Positions 27,561 to 34,905 of a stretch of 64,000 bases of DNA are shown in pieces (the stretch's first letter is position 1; the number at the start of each line of letters is the position of its first letter). Location of the stretch: assembly GCF_019049625.1 (NCBI RefSeq), contig NZ_JAFMOY010000124.1, forward strand, positions 62,001 through 126,000, given 5' to 3'. Below the pieces are notes generated by a model, which worked only from the letters and a program-made list of their open reading frames with translations, did not search any database and was not told the origin of the DNA. This DNA is from Rahnella ecdela. Lineage in GTDB: Bacteria > Pseudomonadota > Gammaproteobacteria > Enterobacterales > Enterobacteriaceae. Made by a program: the position numbers and the translations under genes.

Positions 27561-28739
27561 TCAGGAACAGGCGCTTTCGATGGCGTTTTTAAGGTCGCGC
27601 CATAGATCTTCGGTATCTTCCAGCCCGACAGAAATGCGGATAACGCGCGGCGACACGCCGAAATCTATCGCAGAGTTAAATTCACCGGCCTGATTGAGTA
27701 CGGAAATGGCAGGCATCACCAGACTCTCAAAACCGCCCCAGCTGACGCCCATACGGAATAAATTCAGCGCGTTACAAAACGTCGGAATGTCGATGCCGTC
27801 ACTGAGCTCAAAAGAGAACAAACCGCTGTAGCCGGTCAGCATGGAAGTCGGCAGCGGATCCAGCCCCGGATGATTCACCTGCGTGATGCGCGAATAACCC
27901 TGCAAGCGGCGCGCGAGTTCCAGAGCACTTTCGTGATGCTGGCGCATACGCAGCGGCAACGTGCGCAGGCCGCGCAGCAACAGCCAGGCTTCATTAGCAG
28001 ACAATTTGCCGCCCAAAAACGGGCTGATATAACGGCTGATGGCGCTGATGCGTTCCTGATTAGAAATCACCAGCCCCGCCACCACGTCGCTGTGCCCGCT
28101 GATGTATTTGGATGCAGAATGAATGACCAGATCGATACCCGCCGCCAGCGGTTTCTGGAATACCGGCGACGCCCAGCTGTTGTCGATCATGGTCACGACG
28201 CCGTATTTTTTCGCCAGCTCCGCGATGGCGCGCAGATTCTGCTCGCCCATCACCCAGCTGTTCGGGCTTTCGAGATACAACAATTTTGCGCCCTGAATCG
28301 CCTCTTCCAGCGCAGGCAAAGAACCGCCATCAACGAACTGAGATTCAATCTGAAATCGGGTGCAGAATCCGCGCAGAAAGCGGTAGGTGTCCGGATAAAC
28401 GTGATTGACGCACACCACTTTGTCGCCGGGACCGGCCACGCTGAGAATGGCATTGCTGATCGCCGCCATACCGCTGCCGAACGCCAGACAGGCTTCGCCG
28501 CCTTCAAGCTGCGCTACCTTTTTTTGTAACTCGACTACGGTCGGGTTATCGACGCGGGAATAAAGTGCGTGATCGCTGTCGCCGCGAAAACGGGCGATCA
28601 TGCTGTCATAATCGGTAAAACTGAATAATGACGACTGGTAGATCGGCGGCGAAATTGCTCCGCGATCGTGGCGCGCATCATGCACTAAACGGGTGTTTTC
28701 ACTTAACTCAACAGGCTGGCTTTTATCATCTTGCTGCAT
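27561..28739 (-). CDS. Cys/Met-metabolism PLP-dependent enzyme (cystathionine lyase/synthase family)
   Basis: Fold-type I PLP enzyme of 392 residues. The PLP lysine lies in HSASKYISGHSD, with the phosphate-binding segment FGSGMAAISNAIL, the YSRVDNPTVVELQKKVAQLEGG block and MIDNSWASPVFQKPL. These are the signatures of the cystathionine gamma-synthase/beta-lyase/gamma-lyase group. The exact reaction cannot be read from sequence. The Met/Cys biosynthesis enzymes metB and metC are normally not linked to transport; here the gene overlaps the GntR regulator by 14 bases and is followed by an ABC importer. That points to catabolism of an imported thio- or amino-compound. GGAAGTG lies before the ATG within the regulator gene. 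Confidence 0.88.
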   Translation of the reverse strand: MQQDDKSQPVELSENTRLVHDARHDRGAISPPIYQSSLFSFTDYDSMIARFRGDSDHALYSRVDNPTVVELQKKVAQLEGGEACLAFGSGMAAISNAILSVAGPGDKVVCVNHVYPDTYRFLRGFCTRFQIESQFVDGGSLPALEEAIQGAKLLYLESPNSWVMGEQNLRAIAELAKKYGVVTMIDNSWASPVFQKPLAAGIDLVIHSASKYISGHSDVVAGLVISNQERISAISRYISPFLGGKLSANEAWLLLRGLRTLPLRMRQHHESALELARRLQGYSRITQVNHPGLDPLPTSMLTGYSGLFSFELSDGIDIPTFCNALNLFRMGVSWGGFESLVMPAISVLNQAGEFNSAIDFGVSPRVIRISVGLEDTEDLWRDLKNAIESACS

Positions 28740-29439
28740 TGATCACTTCCTTCATGTCACGTTCAGTTATGTTCAGAATGTCGTTGCTCAGCCTGCGCGC
28801 CGTTTCAGGCTCACGCCGCGCAATGGCCTCAAATAAGGTGCGGTGCAGCGGGAAAGAGTCGCTGAACAGCGCCTGTTCAGGTGGCGATTCGAAAAACGCG
28901 TGCAGCAGGTCGTAGATGCCGCCGACCATCTGCAACAACAGCGGGTTATGCGCCGCGCTGTAAATCGCCGCGTGAAACTGCCAGTCTTCCGCACCGGCAG
29001 AACCGACGCTCAGATGCACTTTTTCCATCACGTCGAGCTTTTGTTCGATGAACTGCAAATCGCTTTCTGTGGCGCGCACCGCTGCCAGCGCCGAGGCCTC
29101 GCATTCGATGATGCGGCGAACTTCCAGGGCGTGCAGCATGGTGGCGGAGTCATTTTTAAACCGCAGCGAGAGGAAGCTGTCATTGGCGGTCACCTCGGAT
29201 TGCAAAAATGTGCCGCTGCCCTTCTTGCGCACAATGATCCCCAGCGCTTCCCAGCGTTTAAGGGCCTCACGCACGGTATTACGGCTCACCGCCAGCCCTT
29301 CTGCCAGCACCCGCTCCGGCGGTAATTTCTCGCCGATACGGGTGCCGGACTGCGCCACATAACGGGTCAGCGCATCCAGCACCAGGGCGTCGCTTTGCTG
29401 TGGCGCGATGGGATGCAATAAATTCATTTCGCCGCTCAT
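28726..29439 (-). CDS. GntR/FadR-family regulator of the PLP-ABC operon
   Basis: Regulator of 237 residues: winged HTH near residues 25-90 (PPERVLAEGLAVSRNTVREAL) and FCD effector domain with the typical His/Asp set (EDWQFHAAIYSAAHNPLL, FPLHRTLFEAIARR). The ATG at 29439 is preceded by the strong GGGAGAGGTCA; an in-frame extension of 25 residues was not used. The gene is first in the operon and overlaps the PLP gene by 14 bases, implying coupled translation and autoregulation. A candidate operator, GGCCAA-AA-TTGGCC, lies at 29471-29484 just upstream. Confidence 0.88.
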   Translation of the reverse strand: MSGEMNLLHPIAPQQSDALVLDALTRYVAQSGTRIGEKLPPERVLAEGLAVSRNTVREALKRWEALGIIVRKKGSGTFLQSEVTANDSFLSLRFKNDSATMLHALEVRRIIECEASALAAVRATESDLQFIEQKLDVMEKVHLSVGSAGAEDWQFHAAIYSAAHNPLLLQMVGGIYDLLHAFFESPPEQALFSDSFPLHRTLFEAIARREPETARRLSNDILNITERDMKEVINAAR

Positions 29440-29470
29440 TGACCTCTCCCGACAGGGCTTTTGCAGTACC

Positions 29471-29484
29471 GGCCAAAATTGGCC
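29471..29484. promoter_or_regulatory. Palindrome upstream of the GntR gene
   Basis: GGCCAA (29471-29476) and TTGGCC (29479-29484) form a perfect dyad with a two-base centre, 32 bases upstream of the regulator start. It is a candidate operator for the GntR protein or for another factor. A second small dyad, GTGGACCAC, lies about 20 bases further out. Confidence 0.4.
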
Positions 29485-29680
29485 CAACAACTCAACCTGT
29501 GGACCACTTTGCAATTTGTTTGCCAGTTTTAAAAACGACCATTAAGTGGATGATTTACAGACTAATCGGGTGACTTACATCCAAAACGGAAAGGCAGCGG
29601 GTTGATCGCGGTGGTGCAAAAACACAGTGATTTGTTATGCCGCTGTGCAGGAAATGTTCTGTGATGTAGCACAGGATGAA

Positions 29681-29716
29681 TTGACGCACACCCGCTCAAA
29701 TGATAATTGTTATCAT
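29681..29716 (+). promoter_or_regulatory. Promoter with Fur box before the FAD monooxygenase
   Basis: TGATAATTGTTATCA (29701-29715) matches the 7-1-7 Fur consensus TGATAAT-N-ATTATCA at all but one position. A TTGACG -35 box lies at 29681-29686 and a GATAAT/TAATTG -10 candidate falls inside the Fur box, so bound Fur-Fe would block RNA polymerase. The box ends 29 bases before the ATG of the downstream gene. Confidence 0.75.
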
Positions 29717-29744
29717 GTAAATTCATCCGGTCAGGCAGGTTGGA

Positions 29745-30962
29745 ATGGCACCGAATATAAAGTCCGCAGCAACAGTAGCAGCAGCGTCCTGCTGCATTGT
29801 TGGCGGAGGTCCCGCAGGGTTAATGCTGGGATATCTTCTGGCGCGTAAGGGAATTGACGTCACTGTGCTGGAAAAACACCGTGATTTTTTGCGCGATTTT
29901 CGCGGCGACACCATTCATCCCTCTACGCTCGACATCATCTGGCAGCTGGGCTTTCTCGATGAATTCCTCGCCCTGCCGCATCAGCGTGCGGAAAAGCTTT
30001 ACGGCGAAATCAACGGTAAAGAAACCACGCTGGCTGATTTCAGTCATTTACCCACGCAGTGCAAATTCATCGCGTTTATGCCGCAGTGGGACTTCCTTAA
30101 TTTCATCGCCAGCAAGGCCGCGCAGTTGCCGAACTTCCGGCTGATCCACAATGCGCAGGTGGTGTCGCTGCTGGAGAATAAATGTCAGGTCTCCGGCGTA
30201 CTGGCTGAGGTTAACGGCGAAACTCAGCATTTCGCTGCCGATCTGGTGGTGGGGTGTGACGGGCGAAATTCGATTGTGCGCGAACAGGCCGGGATGGAAA
30301 TCCGCCGTTATGGCGCGCCGCGTGACGTGCTGTGGCTGAAAGTCCACAAACGCCCGGGAGATCCCCAGTGGTCGATGGGGCATCGCGGTCCGAAGAAAAA
30401 CTTCATCATGATAGACCGTGGTGATTACTGGCAGTGCGGTTATTCAATTCCCAAAGACAGTCTGGATACGCTCAAAGCGCAGGGCATCGCGCCTTTCCTC
30501 GACCTGCTGACGGAAGTGTCGCCGTTTGAACGCCCGCGCTTAGCCGAAGATATTCACAGCTGGGACGACGTGCGTCTGCTGGTGATCCGCATCGACCGCC
30601 TGAAAGAATGGGCTAAACCGGGGCTGCTGTGCATCGGCGACGCGGCCCATGCGATGTCGCCGATTGGCGGCGTCGGTGTGAATCTGGCGATTCAGGATGC
30701 GGTTGCCACGGCGAATATCATCACTGAACCACTGAAAGCCCGACGCCTGACGTTGCGGCATTTAAAACGCATCCAGCGCCGCCGGACGTTCCCGACCTGG
30801 GCGACGCAGGCGTTGCAGATCATGATAAGTAAAGCGGGACAGAAGAAACGCACCCGCCCGCCATCCCGTATGGAAGCATGGCTGCGCGGTCGGAAATTTA
30901 TACCGTTTCTGTTTGGACGCCTCATCGGAGTCGGGTTTTATCGGGAAATCCCGAAGCTTTGA
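29745..30962 (+). CDS. FAD-dependent monooxygenase (PHBH fold)
   Basis: Flavoprotein of 405 residues of the aromatic hydroxylase (FAD_binding_3) class. The Rossmann motif CCIVGGGPAGLMLGYLLARKG lies at 17-37 with the ribose-binding acidic residue in VLEKH; the conserved DG motif is VVGCDGRNSIVRE and the FAD-binding GD motif is CIGDAAHAMSPIGGVGVNLA. These three motifs define single-component flavin hydroxylases. The C-terminus is basic (KAGQKKRTRPPSRMEAW). The substrate is unknown. A Fur box at 29701-29715 suggests induction by iron limitation, so the enzyme may work in siderophore or haem-related chemistry, or serve as an iron-independent substitute (inference). It stands alone between the divergent GntR gene and repeat copy E. 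Confidence 0.87.
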   Translation: MAPNIKSAATVAAASCCIVGGGPAGLMLGYLLARKGIDVTVLEKHRDFLRDFRGDTIHPSTLDIIWQLGFLDEFLALPHQRAEKLYGEINGKETTLADFSHLPTQCKFIAFMPQWDFLNFIASKAAQLPNFRLIHNAQVVSLLENKCQVSGVLAEVNGETQHFAADLVVGCDGRNSIVREQAGMEIRRYGAPRDVLWLKVHKRPGDPQWSMGHRGPKKNFIMIDRGDYWQCGYSIPKDSLDTLKAQGIAPFLDLLTEVSPFERPRLAEDIHSWDDVRLLVIRIDRLKEWAKPGLLCIGDAAHAMSPIGGVGVNLAIQDAVATANIITEPLKARRLTLRHLKRIQRRRTFPTWATQALQIMISKAGQKKRTRPPSRMEAWLRGRKFIPFLFGRLIGVGFYREIPKL

Positions 30963-30965
30963 TTT

Positions 30966-31490
30966 TGGGTTTACCACTCAAACCGGCCTTAAGATCAAGG
31001 TCGTGGGCATCGGCCCGCACCGACCAGAGACCCGGTAACGCGCGGGCCTCTGGACTCCACGCTTTTTTAACTGCGCGCTACCGCTCACTTGCTATGTTTC
31101 AGGTAGCACGGCGACAGGCTGAAAGCTTGCCGCTTTGCGGTTCCTTCACTCGGTCTTCGAGCCACAGGTCTCGAAGCCGCTCCGTTCAGCAAGCTTTCTG
31201 AAACGCCCACAGGATTTTAAATTCAAAAATGGAATGGATTAATCTTTTAGATAAGTATATTGGCGTGCTCAAAAATGGCACCGAATGAAGGGTTCGAGAC
31301 CTATGGCTCGAAACCTGAAATTCGGGAATCGCGCAGCGATGACATTTTGCGCCACTCACCAATGCGCCGGAACATGTCCGTCGTACCTGCGACAGCGCGC
31401 AGTTAAGAGCCCGGGGGGTCTTGGGGGGTGGCGGCGACAAGACACCCCCCAAGTCGGTGTGGGCCGACGCCGACGCCCACGACCTTGAAG
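30966..31490 (+). repeat. Composite palindromic intergenic repeat, copy E
   Basis: Begins three bases after the stop of the monooxygenase gene. Left terminus TTGGGTTTACCACTCAAACC, then hairpin 31023-31053 (loop GTAACGCG), left arm GCTATGTTTCAGG, hairpin CTTCGAG/CTCGAAG with loop CCACAGGT (31155-31176), centre TATTGGCGTGCTCAAAAATG, hairpin TTCGAG/CTCGAA with loop ACCTATGG (about 31292-31314), ATCGC-GCA-GCGAT (31328-31340) and the long stem CTTGGGGGGTG/CACCCCCCAAG (31420-31453, loop GGCGACAA). The outer TTTGGGTGGC end is missing on the right. Together it spans about 525 bp up to the dcuC leader. Confidence 0.83.
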
Positions 31491-31565
31491 TTGTTTTAAA
31501 CCGCCCTCGTGATGTCCGTCAAACATCACATATTTTGATATTCCCCGCGTTTTCATCACCCATAA

Positions 31566-31579
31566 TTGATAAGCGTCAT
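31566..31579 (+). promoter_or_regulatory. FNR-like site upstream of dcuC
   Basis: TTGATAAGCGTCAT matches the first half of the FNR consensus TTGAT-N4-ATCAA exactly and the second half at three of five positions (GTCAT). It lies about 75 bases before the dcuC ATG. dcuC is FNR-activated in E. coli, which makes the site plausible but not certain. Confidence 0.4.
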
Positions 31580-31653
31580 TACGCCCGGTGCGCTATTTCG
31601 GCAAAGTGCCCGCCTTTCACTTGGATCCAAATTTAATCTCGGGGAATACAACA

Positions 31654-33021
31654 ATGCTGGAATTACTGATCGGACTGGTGGTCGCCGTCTTTGTCGGCCG
31701 CTATATCATCAAAGGTTATTCGCCCACCGGCGTGCTGATGGTAGGTGGCTTATTACTGCTGATTATCAGCGCCATCATGGGTCACAGCATCCTGCCGGAA
31801 GGGACAAAAAGCACCGGCTGGAATGCGACGGATATCGTTGAATACGTCAAAATTCTGCTGATGAGCCGTGGCGGCGATCTCGGCATGATGATTATGATGC
31901 TGTGCGGTTTCGCGGCGTATATGACCCATATCGGCGCTAACGATGTGGTCGTCAAACTGGCGTCCCGCCCGTTGCAGATGATCAACTCCCCTTACATTCT
32001 GATGGTCGTAGCCTATATTCTGGCGTGCCTGATGTCACTGGCGGTATCTTCGGCGACCGGTCTTGGCGTACTGCTGATGGCTACCCTGTTTCCGATTATG
32101 GTGAACGTCGGCATCAGCCGTGGGGCAGCGGCGGCGATTTGTGCGTCTCCGGCGGCGATTATTCTTTCCCCGACTTCCGGCGATGTGGTGCTGGCGGCGC
32201 AGGCAGCAAACATGCCTCTGGTGGATTTTGCCTTTAAAGTCACCCTGCCGATTTCGATTGCTGCCATTACGGCGATGGCAGTCGCGCATTTCTTCTGGCA
32301 ACGCTATCTGGATAAACGCGATACCACCACGCAGGTCGAAGCCATCGATTCCAATGCGGACGATGTGGTGGAAACTAACGCTCCGGCTTTTTACGCCATT
32401 TTGCCTTTCACACCGATTATCGGGGTGCTGATTTTTGACGGCAAATGGGGTCCGAATCTGCATATCATCACCATTCTGGTGATTTGTATGTTGCTGACCG
32501 CCATTATTGAAACACTGCGTAACCGTAACGGTAAGGCGGTGTTCGCCGGTCTTGACGTGGCTTATCGCGGTATGGCGGATGCCTTCGCCAACGTAGTGAT
32601 GCTGCTGGTCGCGGCAGGCGTATTCGCACAGGGGCTGAGTACTGTCGGCTTTATCAGCAGCCTGATCGGACTCGCACAGAACTTTGGTTCCGGCAGTATT
32701 GTCATGATGCTGGTTCTGGTGACGATCACCGTGCTGGCTGCCATGACCACTGGCTCCGGTAATGCCTCGTTCTATGCTTTCGTCGAACTCATCCCGAAAC
32801 TCGCCGCCAAGATGGGCATCAACCCGGAATATCTGGTGATCCCGATGTTGCAGGCCTCCAATCTGGGGCGCACTATTTCACCGGTTTCCGGCGTTGTGGT
32901 AGCCGTGGCCGGTATGGCAAAAATCTCGCCTTTTGAAGTGGTAAAACGAACTTCTGTTCCCGTGCTGGTCGGTCTGATTGTGGTCATTGTCGCCACCGAA
33001 ATTCTGGTGCCGGTTCACTAA
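31654..33021 (+). CDS. dcuC: Anaerobic C4-dicarboxylate transporter DcuC
   Basis: Inner-membrane carrier, mainly succinate efflux during fermentation, also fumarate/succinate exchange. The 455-residue protein matches E. coli DcuC (461 residues): KILLMSRGGDLGMMIMMLCG, AAYMTHIGANDVVVKLAS, SAATGLGVLLMATLFP-type segment SLAVSSATGLGVLLM, RGAAAAICASPAAIILSPTS and the C-terminal NLGRTISPVSGVVVAVAGMA. About 12 hydrophobic segments. I chose the ATG at 31654 with GGGGA upstream; an in-frame ATG at 31588 would add 22 residues outside the family. Flanked by repeat copy E and an ERIC-like element. Confidence 0.96.
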   Translation: MLELLIGLVVAVFVGRYIIKGYSPTGVLMVGGLLLLIISAIMGHSILPEGTKSTGWNATDIVEYVKILLMSRGGDLGMMIMMLCGFAAYMTHIGANDVVVKLASRPLQMINSPYILMVVAYILACLMSLAVSSATGLGVLLMATLFPIMVNVGISRGAAAAICASPAAIILSPTSGDVVLAAQAANMPLVDFAFKVTLPISIAAITAMAVAHFFWQRYLDKRDTTTQVEAIDSNADDVVETNAPAFYAILPFTPIIGVLIFDGKWGPNLHIITILVICMLLTAIIETLRNRNGKAVFAGLDVAYRGMADAFANVVMLLVAAGVFAQGLSTVGFISSLIGLAQNFGSGSIVMMLVLVTITVLAAMTTGSGNASFYAFVELIPKLAAKMGINPEYLVIPMLQASNLGRTISPVSGVVVAVAGMAKISPFEVVKRTSVPVLVGLIVVIVATEILVPVH

Positions 33022-33035
33022 ACCTCCCCGTTTTA

Positions 33036-33157
33036 CTACCTGAAGCATTCAGGCTGTATCAAGGCGGCAACTGAACAAGTTCCCGGTCACATACAAAAGT
33101 CTGTGACCGGGGCGCGTGAATGCGTCCAACGCAGAGACGGCGTGAAGGATTAAGGTA
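33036..33157 (-). repeat. Diverged ERIC-type element between dcuC and the ydgK-like gene
   Basis: In reverse orientation it aligns with the element at 7536-7653: TTCACGC, then TCTGCGTTGG, a central strong stem (CCCGGTCACA 33082-33091 with TGTGACCGGG 33102-33111) and TTGCCGCCTT near the other end, about 122 bp in all. The whole can fold as one long hairpin and may serve as the dcuC 3' end. Confidence 0.7.
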
Positions 33158-33275
33158 TTGATCACATAAATACGATAACGAGAATGCCTCTCACAGGTTA
33201 AGCTACTGCGCCTTGAAGGTCGGGGAACTCTCCCTGTGCTGATTTGATGGCGAAACCAGCGTGAGAAAAGCTTTT

Positions 33276-33716
33276 ATGTCGAATAATCCGGGCTATAAAC
33301 GTATTGGCGGGTGGTTACTGGCCCCGATGGCGTATCTGATTGTGACGCTGCTGAGCGTCGTATTAATGCTGTTTCTGTTTTCAATGGCATTATTTGTGCC
33401 GGAATCTCGTGAATACTTATTCACCAACTCGCAGGCATTTACCCTGCAATGGTATTTCTCCGTGGTGACCACGCTGGCGATGGGGGCATTTACCGTCGCG
33501 GTTTTGTGGCAATTCTGTAAGCGCGCAAGAGCCTTACCGAAAATGTATATTATCTGGTTATTGTGTACGGTGCTGCTGGCGGTAAAAGCCTTTGCATTCT
33601 CGCCAGTTACAGATGATCTGGCCGTGCGTAACTTATTGTTACCGTTATTGGCCGCCGCAGTCTTCGTGCCTTATTTCAAGCGCTCATTGCGGGTAAAAGA
33701 AACCTTCACGGAATAA
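33276..33716 (+). CDS. ydgK: DUF2569 inner-membrane protein, YdgK-like
   Basis: Membrane protein of 146 residues with four predicted hydrophobic segments, no known function. It matches E. coli YdgK in pattern: [20 protein letters not shown] at the start and [20 protein letters not shown] and [14 protein letters not shown] near the end. It lies directly upstream of rsxA as in E. coli, with a 40-base gap, and may be cotranscribed. A GTG at 33261 would add five residues; I prefer the ATG at 33276 because the GTG has no ribosome-binding site, but this is not certain. Confidence 0.85.
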   Translation: MSNNPGYKRIGGWLLAPMAYLIVTLLSVVLMLFLFSMALFVPESREYLFTNSQAFTLQWYFSVVTTLAMGAFTVAVLWQFCKRARALPKMYIIWLLCTVLLAVKAFAFSPVTDDLAVRNLLLPLLAAAVFVPYFKRSLRVKETFTE

Positions 33717-33756
33717 CCCTGAAGTTTTTAATGTTTATTATGTCCGGGCAATTGTC

Positions 33757-34338
33757 ATGACCTCTTATTTATTACTTTTTGTCGGCACTGTGCTGGTAAA
33801 TAACTTCGTACTGGTTAAGTTTCTTGGCCTGTGCCCGTTTATGGGCGTTTCCAAAAAACTGGAATCCGCTATTGGCATGGGGCTGGCGACCACGTTCGTT
33901 ATCACCCTGTCGAATATCTGCTCATGGATTGTTAACACTTTTATTCTGATGCCGCTGGGTCTGGTGTATCTGCGCACTATGGCCTTTATTCTGGTGATCG
34001 CCGTTGTCGTGCAGTTCACCGAAATGGTGGTACGCAAAACCAGCCCGTCGCTCTATCGCCTGCTGGGTATCTTCCTGCCGCTTATCACCACCAACTGCGC
34101 CGTACTCGGCGTGGCGCTGCTGAACATCAACCAGCAGTTCAACTTTATGCAATCCGCACTGTATGGATTTGCCGCCTCACTCGGTTTCTCGCTGGTGATG
34201 GTGCTGTTCGCCGCCATTCGTGAACGTCTGGTCGTCGCTGACGTCCCTGCTCCGTTCAAAGGTTCTTCGATTGCGCTGGTCACGGCTGGCCTGATGTCAT
34301 TAGCCTTTATGGGCTTCACTGGTCTGGTGAAATTCTAA
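33757..34338 (+). CDS. rsxA: Electron transport complex subunit RsxA
   Basis: Integral membrane subunit of the Rsx (Rnf-type) complex that in E. coli keeps SoxR reduced. The 193-residue protein with six membrane spans matches Rsx[37 protein letters not shown]-type [32 protein letters not shown]. These NFVL...LCPF and TTNC motifs, repeated in homologous RsxE, carry the Cys residues proposed to hold an Fe-S cluster in the membrane. Translation of rsxB starts on the last base of the stop codon (TAATG). Confidence 0.96.
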   Translation: MTSYLLLFVGTVLVNNFVLVKFLGLCPFMGVSKKLESAIGMGLATTFVITLSNICSWIVNTFILMPLGLVYLRTMAFILVIAVVVQFTEMVVRKTSPSLYRLLGIFLPLITTNCAVLGVALLNINQQFNFMQSALYGFAASLGFSLVMVLFAAIRERLVVADVPAPFKGSSIALVTAGLMSLAFMGFTGLVKF

Positions 34339-34904
34339 TGTTTGAATTATGGGTAGCGATTGGCGCGCTGACCGCACTGGCTCTGGTCTTTGGCCTGCTG
34401 CTGGGCTACGCATCACGCCGTTTTGCCGTCGAAGGCAACCCTGTTGTCGATCAGATTGACGATATTCTGCCGCAAAGCCAGTGTGCACAATGCGGCTATC
34501 CCGGATGTAAACCTTACGCCGAAGCGGTCGCCAATGGCGATAACATCAATAAATGTGTGCCAGGTGGCGAAGCGGTGATGCTCAAACTTGCCACCCTGCT
34601 GAACGTCGAACCACAACCGATGGGCGAAGACGCCACCGCTGCTGTGCCGGTGCGCAAAGTCGCCTACATCGATGAGAGCAACTGCATCGGCTGCACCAAG
34701 TGCATTCAGGCCTGTCCGGTTGATGCCATCGTCGGTGCCACCCGCGCCGTGCATACCGTGATCACTGATTTATGTACCGGCTGTGACCTTTGCGTTGCGC
34801 CGTGTCCGACCGACTGCATCGAAATGCTGCCGGTAAAAACCACCACCGCAAACTGGAAATGGGATTTGCAGTCCATACCGGTTCAGGTCATCCATGCGGA
34901 GTAA
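34338..34904 (+). CDS. rsxB: Electron transport complex subunit RsxB (ferredoxin)
   Basis: Iron-sulfur subunit of 188 residues: an N-terminal membrane anchor (about 5-25), a 4Fe-4S domain with [15 protein letters not shown] and a downstream Cys, and a two-cluster ferredoxin domain ([16 protein letters not shown] and [16 protein letters not shown]). It shuttles electrons between RsxC and the membrane subunits. All cluster cysteines are present. Overlaps rsxA by one base; one base separates it from rsxC. Confidence 0.96.
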   Translation: MFELWVAIGALTALALVFGLLLGYASRRFAVEGNPVVDQIDDILPQSQCAQCGYPGCKPYAEAVANGDNINKCVPGGEAVMLKLATLLNVEPQPMGEDATAAVPVRKVAYIDESNCIGCTKCIQACPVDAIVGATRAVHTVITDLCTGCDLCVAPCPTDCIEMLPVKTTTANWKWDLQSIPVQVIHAE

Positions 34905-34905
34905 C

